Positions 53,803-63,225 of a stretch of DNA of 64,000 nucleotides are shown in pieces (position 1 is the first letter of the stretch; each line of letters begins with the position of its first letter). The translations under genes were made by a program, and so were the position numbers. The notes beneath the pieces are model-generated. The model was not told the origin of the DNA. It worked only from the letters and a program-made list of their open reading frames with translations, and ran no database searches. Origin of the DNA: Ignatzschineria cameli (lineage in GTDB: Bacteria > Pseudomonadota > Gammaproteobacteria > Cardiobacteriales > Wohlfahrtiimonadaceae); the NCBI RefSeq assembly GCF_003121895.1, contig NZ_QEWW01000004.1:124001-188000 (forward strand), written 5' to 3'.

Positions 53803-53853
53803 AAAAAGAGATAGAGCCACGCTCCATAACGAAGACTGCGCGACCCTATCTCT
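53803..53853 (-). terminator. terminator after catA
   Basis: AGAGATAG (53807-53814) with CTATCTCT (53846-53853) and a T run on the minus strand. It separates catA from pcaIJ. Confidence 0.65.
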
Positions 53854-53947
53854 CTTCCGGTGAGGTTATGGAGATACCTCACTGAAATAGCGATGCACCC
53901 CATCATCAAATTGTCATCGTGAGGGAATGCACCTCTAATAACGCCCT

Positions 53948-54883
53948 TTAGAGCGCAGCTCTTGCACGCGAACTACGGATCTCTTGATCACTATCGACCG
54001 CTTCTGTTAAAGAGAAATCAAATACGAGCTCTTTATAAGGACCTTTCATCTTCGCAGCTGCGATCTTCTCTGGATCAGTCACTTCCACTGCATCAACAAT
54101 GAGCTCATCACGCGTTGCGTAAGCAAAGTCATCGTGACAGAAAGGATCATCACTTAAGTTAATTTGCGTTGTTAAATGGCGATAACCTGGCGCATGAACA
54201 AAGAAGTGAATATGTGCAGGTCTCGATCCATGACGACCTAAAAGTGTTAAGAGCTGCTCTGTTGGATTTCCTGGTGGAACAGAGTATCCGCTCGGAACGA
54301 TACTACGTGCAGTATATTGACCATTGTCGGTCTTAATTGTGCGACGCATATTAAAATCAGATTGGCTCTGATCGAAGAAAGAGTAGTTTCCTTTACTATT
54401 ACAGTGCCATACTTCAACCGTTGCATTAGGAATTACCTCGCCGGTAGCAACATCGACCACTTTTCCTGAAAGATGCATTAAATCACTTTCAGTATCGCTT
54501 CCATCATCAAGTTGCGCTTCCCCTTCCTCAACTGGCGCACCCGCAACATAGAGAGGTCCTTCAATCGTTCTTGGTGTTGCACCATCTTTTGCTAATCCTG
54601 CCTTCTCATCGAGTTCATCTTCACGTACATCGAGGATATGCTCTAAGCCTAAGCCCGCAACTAAGAGTGCTGTCTCATGCGCTTGACCTAAGCGAAGAAG
54701 GTAGTTTGCACCATGCCAAAACTCATCAACAGTAATATCAAGATCATCGATCGCTTTACAGAGATCTGATAATAGACGATGAACAATCTCCTTAACGCGT
54801 GGATTCCCCTCATCTGAATCGTAACCTGCTGCGGTACGTAGAAAGCCTTCTAAAAACTCTGGGCTCGAAATTTTTGTTTTCAT
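53948..54883 (-). CDS. catA: catechol 1,2-dioxygenase
   Basis: An intradiol dioxygenase that opens catechol to cis,cis-muconate with Fe(III). The N-terminal helical dimerisation domain is followed by GPLYVAGAPVEEGEAQLDDG, then VEVWHCNSKGNYSFFDQSQ, TARSIVPSGYSVP and RPAHIHFFVHAPGYRHLTTQI, which supply the two Tyr and two His ligands. The length of 311 residues is standard. It has its own long 5' spacer and its own terminator, so it is probably transcribed separately. Confidence 0.95.
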   Translation of the reverse strand: MKTKISSPEFLEGFLRTAAGYDSDEGNPRVKEIVHRLLSDLCKAIDDLDITVDEFWHGANYLLRLGQAHETALLVAGLGLEHILDVREDELDEKAGLAKDGATPRTIEGPLYVAGAPVEEGEAQLDDGSDTESDLMHLSGKVVDVATGEVIPNATVEVWHCNSKGNYSFFDQSQSDFNMRRTIKTDNGQYTARSIVPSGYSVPPGNPTEQLLTLLGRHGSRPAHIHFFVHAPGYRHLTTQINLSDDPFCHDDFAYATRDELIVDAVEVTDPEKIAAAKMKGPYKELVFDFSLTEAVDSDQEIRSSRARAAL

Positions 54884-55215
54884 CTTTTATTCTCCTAACT
54901 TTGGTGTTAATCACTTTTATATTCATTCGACTCTTAGGGTCGATCGTTTCTGCAAGCTTAATTGAGTCATCTCTTTTATCTTTTTGCTTTAATATCAATT
55001 ATTCGATATCAACTGTTCAATTAAATTGTTCAATTATTAATTGTTCAATATTAATAGTGTGATCTCTCTTAAGCTCTACGCTCAATCGCTCTGCAGCCAA
55101 TCTCAATGGCATTCAATTCGCCACAGAACGTTAAACTCCTTTCAATAATGCTTCTCTCAATAACTTATTGGAATCAATTATCGACTCCTCTTACTGCTAC
55201 TTGCAGTAGCGTCAA
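54884..55215. other. AT-rich spacer upstream of catA
   Basis: 332 bp without gene. AATTGTTCAAT-type repeats occur near 54995-55050. It presumably carries the catA promoter and a regulator site. Confidence 0.4.
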
Positions 55216-55506
55216 CTAGCGATCATCCTCACGAATCGAAGAGGGGTGACGACAAAGCGCCTCAACCGAAATCTCCATATAAGGATAGAGTGGTAAGCCA
55301 GTTAATAATGTATGAAGCTCTTCATTACTCTCAACATCAAAGATGCTCACATTGGCATATTGACCCGCTACACGCCAGATATGACGCCACTTGCCGGAGC
55401 GTTGTAACTCTTGCGAATAGGCTTTCTCCGTCGCTAAAATCTCTGCTCGGCGATCAGGGTCCATTGACTCTGGAATATTGACAATCATCTCAACTTTAAA
55501 CAGCAT
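55216..55506 (-). CDS. catC: muconolactone delta-isomerase
   Basis: A 96-residue decamer-forming enzyme that converts muconolactone to 3-oxoadipate enol-lactone. MLFKVEMIVNIPESMDPDR, SQELQRSGKWRHIWRVAGQYANVSIFDV and LPLYPYMEISVEALCRHPS cover the whole family pattern. Confidence 0.95.
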   Translation of the reverse strand: MLFKVEMIVNIPESMDPDRRAEILATEKAYSQELQRSGKWRHIWRVAGQYANVSIFDVESNEELHTLLTGLPLYPYMEISVEALCRHPSSIREDDR

Positions 55507-55705
55507 GACTTCTCCTTCTGATTAACTGCTCGATCGATATAATATTAATCTCTATAAACTTGATCTATCTAGATCTACCTGAACCGATATGGTTCTCTAC
55601 TTTCGGTTCTCCACTTTCGGTTTTCTATTTTTTAAATTTTTACTTCATCTCATTATGAGAATATTTCACGATCTCATAGATTCTCTCCCTCAGGTCATGA
55701 ATCAT

Positions 55706-56854
55706 TTACGATTTGCGGCGATAGAACTTCACCTTATCCTCATCAAGCTCAAGCCCCAATCCCGGCTTATCGGCCACTTCAACCCCATAATCACGGTATT
55801 GAAGCGGTTCGACGACAATATCATCTTTGAGGAGAAGAGGACTGAAGAGCTCCGTTCCCCACTCAAATCTCGGCAATGTTGAATAGGCTTGAATAGCGGC
55901 GCTTGTTGCGATCGATCCCTCTAACATCGTTCCACCATAGAGGCCAATCCCCGCAGCTTGAGCCACTTCTGCTAATGCTAAAACTCCAAGCACCCCCCCA
56001 GATTTTGCGGTCTTTAGAGCAAATGCTCTTGCGCCGGCAATCTTAGCGATATTGAAGCCCTCATAAGGAAGCCCGACCGATTCATCTGCTAAGATAGGAA
56101 TATTAAAGCGCTCACTTAAACGCGCTTGTGCGGCAATCTCATGTTGAACTAAAGGTTGCTCAACAAGATCGATACCGGCATCTTGTAGTAGTTGCATCCC
56201 CACTATTGCTTCCGCCTCGCTCCAAGCTTGGTTCACATCAACAGTGACCATACTCTCTTCCCCTAGCGCCTCTTTAATAGCGATCACATGGGCAACATCC
56301 TCTTTCACAGGCCGACGACCAATCTTCAATTTAAAATCTTTATGTCGACCTGAAGCGATCATCTCTTTCGCTTCAATAATATCTTTCTCTGTATCACCAC
56401 TTGCTAATACCCATAAAACAGAGAGATGATCTTGAACTTTTCCCCCTAGTAGCGTTGAGATCGGCACATTAAGAATCTTCCCCTGAATGTCGAAGAGTGC
56501 TGTTTCAACAGCATTTTTAGCAAAGTAATTACCTCGGATATTTTGCGCCATACGAACCTTAAGCGCTTTGATCGACCCGATCGACTGACCAATTAGAAGG
56601 GGCGCAATATATTGATCAATCGTTAGCTGCATTCCCTCCGGGCTCTCAGGGCCATAACTTAAACCACCAATAGTCGCCGCTTCCCCTAACCCTAAGATGC
56701 CAGCCTCTGTATAGATTTTTACAATCACAGAACTTTGGGTTGTCATCGTTGTCATCGAGAGTTGATGCCCACGAATGGTGGGAAGATCGACAATCAATGT
56801 CTCTATTTTTGCAATTCGATCTGTCAATAATGCTTGATTAGCTAGAAGCGCCAT
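55706..56854 (-). CDS. catB: muconate cycloisomerase
   Basis: An enolase-superfamily enzyme that cyclises cis,cis-muconate to muconolactone. The base lysine is in DFKLKIGRRP (KxK), and metal ligands are in VTVDVNQAW (D), VEQPL (E) and ILADESVG (D). The second lysine is in FALKTAKSGG. The length of 382 residues is normal. It is transcribed in the same direction as catC and catD but separated by about 200-250 bp on each side. Confidence 0.95.
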   Translation of the reverse strand: MALLANQALLTDRIAKIETLIVDLPTIRGHQLSMTTMTTQSSVIVKIYTEAGILGLGEAATIGGLSYGPESPEGMQLTIDQYIAPLLIGQSIGSIKALKVRMAQNIRGNYFAKNAVETALFDIQGKILNVPISTLLGGKVQDHLSVLWVLASGDTEKDIIEAKEMIASGRHKDFKLKIGRRPVKEDVAHVIAIKEALGEESMVTVDVNQAWSEAEAIVGMQLLQDAGIDLVEQPLVQHEIAAQARLSERFNIPILADESVGLPYEGFNIAKIAGARAFALKTAKSGGVLGVLALAEVAQAAGIGLYGGTMLEGSIATSAAIQAYSTLPRFEWGTELFSPLLLKDDIVVEPLQYRDYGVEVADKPGLGLELDEDKVKFYRRKS

Positions 56855-56990
56855 CCTCTATATCCTTATTCTGTCTCTATTCTATTGATTATCTCTAGAC
56901 TCCCAATCCTCCAAGTATCTAACCTTCTTGGCATCTTGATCTCTAGCTTCTAATTCTTATTATTTTTTAATTGTTTTCTAATGATTTTTT

Positions 56991-57023
56991 ATTACTTGCG
57001 GATTACTTGCGGATTACTTGCGG
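56991..57023. repeat. 11-bp tandem repeat, 3 perfect copies
   Basis: ATTACTTGCGG three times, between catD and catB. Confidence 0.9.
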
Positions 57024-57069
57024 ATGATATTGCTACAAACATCTTCAGCACTAACCTAGATATATTTCA

Positions 57070-57105
57070 GCTAATATTTCCGCTAATATTTCCACTAATA
57101 TTTCG
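57070..57105. repeat. 12-bp tandem repeat, 3 copies
   Basis: GCTAATATTTCC twice and ACTAATATTTCG once, ending directly at the catD stop codon. Confidence 0.9.
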
Positions 57106-57106
57106 G

Positions 57107-57910
57107 CTATCGAGCAGCAGCTAACCATTCTGATAAAATTTGATTAAATTGCGCTGATGCCTCTACCGAGGGAACATGACCAACCGCTAATATCTCTAGC
57201 TCTCGCTCCCCCATTAAATCTGCTAATTGCTCCATATTTGGAAGGGCCATCGCTTTATCTTCACTCCCTGCAAGACAGAGAACCGGCACTGATTGATCAC
57301 GGTTCGGAAGACGATCAGTCGCACTCCAAGCACCTAATGCCTCACATAACTGAGCGTAACCTTCATTACTTGTTGCAGCTAATGAACGTTTCCAATCCTC
57401 AATCTCTTCGATGGCACTCTCTAGATAATCAGAAGCGAACCAGCGAGGGACAATTGTGGGCGCCATCTCGGCTAAACCGATCTGACGAACATCTGCCGCA
57501 CGGCTCTCCCAAGCAGAAGTTTCACCAATTTTGTGGCTACTATTGGTAATCATTAAACTTTTCAGACGCTCTGGCGCTAAAAGAAGAATCTCTTGCCCAA
57601 TGGCGCCACCAATCGAGGTTCCCACGTAGTGAAAACGCTGATAGCCCAACTGATCTACCAATCTCAAAACCATCTCGGCTAATGCCTCAATTCGCCACTG
57701 CTCCTCTTCGCTAGGTGCTGGGCTATCGCCATGACCTGGAAGATCGAGCGCTAAAAGATCATATTCTGTTTCAAAGTGGGCGATAACCTCATTCCAAACA
57801 TGGCGATTCATTCCTAAAGGATGAACCAATAGAATCAGGTCACGAGGAGTCTCCCCCGCAACATAGAGATAATTAATCTTGTCGTTATATCGCTGTTCTT
57901 GACGCTTCAC
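57107..57910 (-). CDS. catD: 3-oxoadipate enol-lactonase
   Basis: An alpha/beta hydrolase of 267 residues that opens 3-oxoadipate enol-lactone. The oxyanion region is LLVHPLGMNRHVW, the nucleophile serine lies in YVGTSIGGAIGQEI, the acid in LCLAGSEDKAM and the histidine in AVGHVPSVEA. It is the promoter-proximal gene of the minus-strand cat series, head-to-head with the IclR regulators. Confidence 0.9.
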   Translation of the reverse strand: MKRQEQRYNDKINYLYVAGETPRDLILLVHPLGMNRHVWNEVIAHFETEYDLLALDLPGHGDSPAPSEEEQWRIEALAEMVLRLVDQLGYQRFHYVGTSIGGAIGQEILLLAPERLKSLMITNSSHKIGETSAWESRAADVRQIGLAEMAPTIVPRWFASDYLESAIEEIEDWKRSLAATSNEGYAQLCEALGAWSATDRLPNRDQSVPVLCLAGSEDKAMALPNMEQLADLMGERELEILAVGHVPSVEASAQFNQILSEWLAAAR

Positions 57911-58290
57911 TGCTTTCCTCTCCTTGATGATATTCGATATTCAATAGCCATAAGATCTCTCAATATAACGGTTTCATAACCCTTAGTGGGATCTATTGAC
58001 TCTATTGCTCGATTACAGAATACTTTTTATTAGTTTTGTCAACTTTATCAGTTTTATGATGCTTTATTTATGATTCTTTAAAGGGGATCTAAGGCAAAAT
58101 CTATTTTGTTCGACTATCGAACTTGTTCACCATTGATCGCCCGCAACTTATTAATCTCATACCCAGAAAGGATTGTCAAATCTTTAACGCTTTTCTAAAT
58201 GAGATCTTCTACATAGAAAAAAATTATCGTCTATAATGTGTAAAAATTTATCGAGGATTGCCTTTTTTAAAAAAAACAGATAGGAATAGA
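57911..58290. other. divergent spacer between catD and the first IclR gene
   Basis: 380 bp without gene. It must hold promoters for catD (minus) and the regulator (plus), and is the natural place for IclR operators. TATAAT at 58232-58237 could serve the regulator. Confidence 0.45.
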
Positions 58291-59109
58291 GTGACGGAAA
58301 CGATGCAGAATAACTATATGGAAGAGCTCTCGCCCCTTTTAGAGCAATATGCCGAAGACCCTGACTTCATTACCGCTTTTGCCCGCGGGCTTGTGATCTT
58401 TCAGGTCCTCTCAAATAGCAAACGCCCTAAATCGATCTCCGATATCGCGAAAGTGACGGGCTTTCCTCGCGCAACAGTTAGACGAGGGCTCTATACCTTA
58501 GTCAAGCTCGGATATGTCAGCCAAAATGATCGTGAATATACACTCACCTCTAAAATTTTGACACTATCCCATAGCTTTATCTCTTCCCAATCATTACCTA
58601 ATGCGGCGCAACCTATTTTAGAAAATATTACTAAAGAGGTTGATGAAGCCTCCTCGATGGCGGTCTTAGCACAGAGTAATATTGTCTATATTGCTCGCTC
58701 ATCAGAAAATACGCAGCGTATTATGTCCAATACCTTAGCTATCGGCAGCCAACTGCCGGCATGTTGCACCTCTATGGGTCGCGTTCTTCTTGCAGCAGAA
58801 CCACGGGAACGCCAGATTGAACTTCTCGCGCTTCATCAACTAAAGGTCTATACACCCAACACTATTTATACCGAAGAAGCGCTTTTAGCTGAATTGGAGA
58901 GGATCAAAGCACAAGGATATGCCATAATTGATCAAGAGCTAGAGATTGGCCTTCGCTCCATTGCGGTTCCGGTCTATGATAAATCGGGCGCAATTATTGC
59001 GGCGATCAATATTAGTACCCATGCCATGCGAAACTCTGTTGAAGATATGATCAATAAGTTTCTACCGGTACTACAACGCTCGGCACAGCTCCTTCGAACC
59101 TTCTTGTAA
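58291..59109 (+). CDS. IclR family regulator 1 (PcaR/CatR-like)
   Basis: A regulator of aromatic catabolism, about 272 residues. The winged helix is SISDIAKVTGFPRATVRRGLYTLVKLGYV, followed by the IclR effector domain (RIMSNTLAIGSQLPACCTSMGRVLLA, GYAIIDQELEIGLRSIAVPVYD). I start it at GTG 58291, where AGGA lies 5 nt upstream. ATG 58303 is the alternative. It is adjacent and divergent to the cat genes and closely similar to the next gene. Confidence 0.85.
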   Translation: MTETMQNNYMEELSPLLEQYAEDPDFITAFARGLVIFQVLSNSKRPKSISDIAKVTGFPRATVRRGLYTLVKLGYVSQNDREYTLTSKILTLSHSFISSQSLPNAAQPILENITKEVDEASSMAVLAQSNIVYIARSSENTQRIMSNTLAIGSQLPACCTSMGRVLLAAEPRERQIELLALHQLKVYTPNTIYTEEALLAELERIKAQGYAIIDQELEIGLRSIAVPVYDKSGAIIAAINISTHAMRNSVEDMINKFLPVLQRSAQLLRTFL

Positions 59110-59241
59110 GATCGACAAATTAATCTTTTAAGAAAAGCAGGGCTTAGAGGACATCTCTTGATACGGCTATACTTTATAGCGCTACACTTATAGGGAATAT
59201 CGGTAGAATAGATCTCATCTCGAGCGATATTCCCCACCACC

Positions 59242-60063
59242 ATGGATAAAACGCTTATGCAGAAAGAATCAATAGAAGAATATGGAAAAACATTGGAGAA
59301 ACATGCAGATAATGCAGACTTTCTAAGCTCCTTTGCCAGAGGCTTGATGATCTTTGAGGTTCTCTCAACGAGCAAACGAGCACAAACGATCTCCGATATT
59401 GCCAAAGAGACAGGCTTCCCACGCGCAACGGTTCGCCGAGGGCTCTTCACCTTAGTCGAGTTAGGCTATGTTCTACAAGATGACCGCTATTATGAGCTCT
59501 CCCCTAAGGTGCTGATGATTGCACATGATTATATCAACTCACAAACACTATCAACCACGGCACAACCGATCTTAGAGAATCTCACAAGAGAGCTTAATGA
59601 GACGGCTACGATGGGAGTATTAGTCAAAGATGAGGTGATCTATATCGCCCGCTCATCAGATAATCGACAAAAAATCATGTCCAATACCTTAACGATCGGA
59701 AGCCATCTACCGGCATACTGCTCTTCAATCGGTCGTGTTCTGCTCGCAGCTGAGTCTAAAGAGCGGCAGATCGAAATCTTGGCACAATCTAATCTAATTC
59801 CTTATACCGATCGCACCATCTATGACCGAGACCAACTTCTCGAAGAACTCGAAAAGGTGCATAGAGAGGGATATTCCATTATTGATCAGGAGTTAGAGGT
59901 AGGCTTGCGCTCAATCTCCGTTCCGGTCTTTGATCGAAGTGGCAAAGTGATCGCTTCCATCAGCATTAGTGCTTTAACGCTCAAATATAGTATCGATGAA
60001 TTAATTAGTAAATGTCTTCCTGCGCTCCAAAAAGCGGCGGCAATTTTAACGACCTTTATCTAA
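59242..60063 (+). CDS. IclR family regulator 2, tandem paralogue
   Basis: 273 residues with the same plan as its neighbour: TISDIAKETGFPRATVRRGLFTLVELGYV, then RQKIMSNTLTIGSHLPAYCSSIGRVLLAAESKERQIEIL and YSIIDQELEVGLRSISVPVFD. The two clearly arose by duplication and kept the same DNA-recognition helix, so they may compete for or share operators. The start at ATG 59242 lacks a good ribosome-binding site, and ATG 59257 is possible. Confidence 0.85.
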   Translation: MDKTLMQKESIEEYGKTLEKHADNADFLSSFARGLMIFEVLSTSKRAQTISDIAKETGFPRATVRRGLFTLVELGYVLQDDRYYELSPKVLMIAHDYINSQTLSTTAQPILENLTRELNETATMGVLVKDEVIYIARSSDNRQKIMSNTLTIGSHLPAYCSSIGRVLLAAESKERQIEILAQSNLIPYTDRTIYDRDQLLEELEKVHREGYSIIDQELEVGLRSISVPVFDRSGKVIASISISALTLKYSIDELISKCLPALQKAAAILTTFI

Positions 60064-60154
60064 TAGGGATCGCTCTTAAGCATAAAAGTCTCTTACAGAC
60101 CATTTTTCCGGCTTTCTCCTTATTTTAAATAGATATATAGACATGTATAGATAT

Positions 60155-60208
60155 AAAAACTCCAATCACTTTCAATACAATGATTGTTAGCGATTGGAGT
60201 TCTTTTTT
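60155..60208. terminator. bidirectional terminator between IclR2 and htpX
   Basis: AACTCCAATC with GATTGGAGTT (10-bp perfect stem) and T tracts in both directions. Confidence 0.8.
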
Positions 60209-60233
60209 ATCTTTTCTCTAACTTTTTTCTATC

Positions 60234-61118
60234 CTATCTCTGACGATTTTCAGCCTCAAGCAGTGCCGCAATACGCTTCTCTAGAGGAGGATGGGTACTA
60301 AAGAAATCCCGAATTGAACCGGTAAAACCAAATGCGGCAAATTGTCCTGGAAGATCTTGGTTGAGTTCAGGTTTACGGCGCAATGCATCTAGCGCATTTG
60401 CCATTTGTCGATTAGAGGTGAGTCTTGCGCCTCCGGCATCAGCCCTAAACTCACGATGACGACTAAACCAACTTGCAATAATTTGTGCTAAAACACCAAA
60501 GACGATCTGCAATACAATCGTACTGATCATATAGATTCCACTACTGCTACTCTCACCATTGGAGTTTCCACGAGAGGCAATTGCTTCCGCAATAATCCGA
60601 GATAAGAAGACCACAAAGGTATTGAGAACCCCTTGCAGAAGAGCCATTGTCACCATATCTCCATTAGCAACGTGAGCCATTTCATGACCGATCACGGCCT
60701 CAATCTCATCTTTACTCATCACCCGCATTAAGCCGGTACTAATCGCCACTAAAGAGTTATTTCGACTTGCTCCCGTAGCAAATGCATTGGGTTCAGGGGA
60801 ATCAAAGATCCCAATTTCTGGGCATTTCAAGCCTAATGCTGCCGCCTGACGCTGAACAACATTGACATACCATGCCTCAAACTCATTTTGCGGTGTTTCA
60901 ATCACATGAACGCCCATTGAGCGCTTCACCATGCTCTTTGACATCAACAATGAAATAATCGAACCGGCAAAACCAACCACTGCACAGGCGAGCAACATCG
61001 GAAGAAGGCCTCTCCCTCCTGAGATAGCAGTATCTAAGCCGGTAATTTTTAAGATAATTGTGATCACAGCGATCACCGCAATATTCATCGCAACCCATAA
61101 AGCAACTCGTTTAAACAT
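60234..61118 (-). CDS. htpX: membrane zinc metalloprotease HtpX
   Basis: An M48 protease that degrades misfolded inner-membrane proteins. H145-EMAH149 binds zinc, with the third ligand Glu in SRHREFRADAGG. Two N-terminal and two later hydrophobic segments span the membrane, as in E. coli HtpX. The length of 294 residues is standard. AAAAGGAG lies before the ATG. Confidence 0.95.
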   Translation of the reverse strand: MFKRVALWVAMNIAVIAVITIILKITGLDTAISGGRGLLPMLLACAVVGFAGSIISLLMSKSMVKRSMGVHVIETPQNEFEAWYVNVVQRQAAALGLKCPEIGIFDSPEPNAFATGASRNNSLVAISTGLMRVMSKDEIEAVIGHEMAHVANGDMVTMALLQGVLNTFVVFLSRIIAEAIASRGNSNGESSSSGIYMISTIVLQIVFGVLAQIIASWFSRHREFRADAGGARLTSNRQMANALDALRRKPELNQDLPGQFAAFGFTGSIRDFFSTHPPLEKRIAALLEAENRQR

Positions 61119-61381
61119 AGAGGCTCCTTTTCTCAGTCAATATCCTGTAATATCTTCAACTATAATATCTTCAGCAGATATCTTCAGCAGATTTTATCAA
61201 TTGTTTTTCTATCTCTAATCCACTACAAATGTGTAGCATCATATCTCCATAATATGGGGGCATTTCTTCTAAACACAATATGATTTTATTTTGATATCTA
61301 ATCTCTCTTCTCCCCCTCTCTCTTCTCTCTATTTTTAAATAGAGCAATTTAAATAGCGTAAATAGCGCAAAATTTAGATAG
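61119..61381. other. spacer upstream of htpX
   Basis: ATATCTTCAGCAG occurs twice in tandem (61165-61177, 61178-61190), with a third partial copy before. No gene seen. Confidence 0.5.
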
Positions 61382-61412
61382 AAAAAAACCTTGGTAATTA
61401 GATCACCAAGGT
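61382..61412 (-). terminator. terminator of rplS
   Basis: ACCTTGGT (61388-61395) with ACCAAGGT (61405-61412). Seven T follow on the minus strand. Confidence 0.85.
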
Positions 61413-61441
61413 CTTCATCTGGATTCAAAGAATTTCGAAAA

Positions 61442-61813
61442 TTATGCAGTCGCTGCAGTTTTGCGCGCTGGTAATTTCTCTTTAATTCTTGCTGCTCTAC
61501 CTGAAAGTTCACGCAAGTAGTAGAGCTTAGAGCGACGAACGCTACCACGACGTTTAACATCGATGCTCGCAATTAATGGGCTATAAGTTTGGAAAGTACG
61601 TTCCATACCAACACCGTGAGAGATACGTCTTACGATAAATGATGAACCCATTCCACGATTTTTAATTGCAATCACAACACCTTCAAATGCTTGAATACGC
61701 TCGCGATCGCCCTCTTTTACCCTTACATTTACAACGATTGTATCGCCAGGGTTGAAAGCAGGAAGCTCTTTGCCTTGCATTGCTTCTTGCTCTAATTGTT
61801 TAATAATATTCAT
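61442..61813 (-). CDS. rplS: 50S ribosomal protein L19
   Basis: A ribosomal protein of the 30S-50S interface, 123 residues. [42 protein letters not shown] and [24 protein letters not shown] are canonical. The frame is open a further 33 codons upstream into yciO, but L19 always starts at MNIIKQ-like sequence, and AAGG precedes ATG 61813. It is not preceded by rpsP-rimM-trmD within the window, as it usually is. Instead it follows yciO with a 91-bp spacer containing a likely promoter. Confidence 0.96.
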   Translation of the reverse strand: MNIIKQLEQEAMQGKELPAFNPGDTIVVNVRVKEGDRERIQAFEGVVIAIKNRGMGSSFIVRRISHGVGMERTFQTYSPLIASIDVKRRGSVRRSKLYYLRELSGRAARIKEKLPARKTAATA

Positions 61814-61870
61814 GTCCGTTAAACCTTCTAATGAAATAACCATCTTACCCAGATTTATTCTAAGCAAAGC

Positions 61871-61896
61871 ATTATACACCAATAATTGAATATTGG
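61871..61896 (-). promoter_or_regulatory. likely rplS promoter with an inverted repeat
   Basis: On the minus strand TATAAT (61876-61871) is preceded by TG in GTG-TATAAT, and by CCAATA-N6-TATTGG (61896-61879) where the spacer and -35 would be. The -35 itself is weak. The repeat could be an operator. Confidence 0.4.
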
Positions 61897-61904
61897 TATC
61901 ACTT

Positions 61905-62525
61905 TTATTCAAACAAAGCTGTTGAGCCTTGCCCTTTTCGTAATACTTCAGGGGCCCCTTCGCTCAGATCAATAACTGTTGTTGGCGCCATACTGCATGC
62001 TCCGCCATCAATAATCGCATCTACATGATCCCCAATGATCTCATTAATCACGGTTGCATCATTTAACTCATGAGCTTCATAACCAGGAATTTTTAAGGTT
62101 GTAGAGAGTATTGGGGCACCGAGCTCTGCTAAAACAGCTTGGATTATAACATGATTTGGCACACGAAGTCCTACTGTATTTCGTTTTGGCATAAGAAGTT
62201 TTTTCGGAACCTCTTTTGTTCCGCGCAAAATCAGGGTATAAGGACCCGGTAAAATTGCTTTTAAAAGTCGATATTGGGGATTATCCACAACTGCATAGTG
62301 AGAAAGCTCTGAAAGATCCTTACAGATCAGTGAGAAATAGTGATCTTTTGCACTCTCTTGACGGATCTTCAAGATACGATCCATACCACGTTGATTTCCA
62401 ACAATACAGCCGATAGCATAACTTGAATCTGTCGGATAGACGACAACCCCCTCATTACGAAAAATGGCAACAACCTGCTCAATCAATCTCGCTTGTGGGG
62501 TATCAGGATGGATAGTAAATAACAT
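61905..62525 (-). CDS. yciO: YciO family (Sua5/YrdC fold) protein
   Basis: 206 residues of the threonylcarbamoyl-AMP synthase fold. [30 protein letters not shown] is the KxR-type RNA/ATP site, with [26 protein letters not shown] later. YciO lacks strong TsaC activity in E. coli, so a tRNA-modification role is uncertain. It lies 19 bp after nudF and ahead of rplS. Confidence 0.87.
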   Translation of the reverse strand: MLFTIHPDTPQARLIEQVVAIFRNEGVVVYPTDSSYAIGCIVGNQRGMDRILKIRQESAKDHYFSLICKDLSELSHYAVVDNPQYRLLKAILPGPYTLILRGTKEVPKKLLMPKRNTVGLRVPNHVIIQAVLAELGAPILSTTLKIPGYEAHELNDATVINEIIGDHVDAIIDGGACSMAPTTVIDLSEGAPEVLRKGQGSTALFE

Positions 62526-62544
62526 ATAAGCCTCCTTCTGTTGC

Positions 62545-63225
62545 TTATGGCGTGATCAGATACTCTTGGTAATGTAATTTAAACCATAAAATAGCGATTA
62601 AGGTAAATTCATTATCGAGTCTTCCTTGATCTAATAATTGAAAAGCCTCTTCCCGAGGCATAGTAAATGCTTCGATATCTTCTCCCTCCTCTTCAACCCC
62701 ATAATAGCCGCCGGCATGGCGAAGATCACAGAGTCCTAAGTAGAGATGCATTTTCCCCGGGCTTCCTCCTGTTGAGGGGTAGTACTGATAAATTGGGATC
62801 AATGTCTCAATATCAACTCCAGCCTCCTCCTTCGCCTCTGCACGAATAATCATCTCCGGCGTTTCAGCACGATCGATTGTTCCTGCAACAATCTCAATCG
62901 TCCAAGGCGAAGGTCGCTCTTCTCGCTCTAAGAGAGGCACACGAAGCTGTCTAACAAAGAGCAGATGATCTAATCGAGGATCATAGAGAAGAATACTCAC
63001 CGTATCACACTTTAGAATCACTTCGCGACGAATATCATAGAGCATCTCTCCGTCAAATCGCTCATGATCGACAATGACCTCATCAATTTTAAAGAAACCA
63101 TCAAAAATTCGACGACGAGATTTAAGATGAACGCTACTCTTATCGAGGGTCTTTCCAACATGATTTTGGTGATCACGTGTCGTTTCAGATTGCGTGCGAC
63201 TCTCTAAGATCTCTTTCTCTCTCAT
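62545..63225 (-). CDS. nudF: NUDIX ADP-ribose pyrophosphatase (NudF-like)
   Basis: Hydrolyses ADP-ribose to AMP and ribose phosphate. The NUDIX box reads G-TIDRA-E-TPEMIIR-AEAKEEAGV, complete for the metal-binding glutamates, but with Ala where the consensus R of REUXEEXGU stands. The flanking strands (VSILLYDPRLDHLLFVRQLRVP and IYQYYPSTGGSPGKMHLYL) match NudF. The length of 226 residues is slightly longer than E. coli NudF because of a charged N-terminal extension. It is the first gene of nudF-yciO-rplS. Confidence 0.88.
   Translation of the reverse strand: MREKEILESRTQSETTRDHQNHVGKTLDKSSVHLKSRRRIFDGFFKIDEVIVDHERFDGEMLYDIRREVILKCDTVSILLYDPRLDHLLFVRQLRVPLLEREERPSPWTIEIVAGTIDRAETPEMIIRAEAKEEAGVDIETLIPIYQYYPSTGGSPGKMHLYLGLCDLRHAGGYYGVEEEGEDIEAFTMPREEAFQLLDQGRLDNEFTLIAILWFKLHYQEYLITP

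Noticed and set aside
61171-61572. Minus-strand frame of 133 codons overlapping the end of rplS
   Set aside because: It overlaps rplS in another frame and crosses its terminator.
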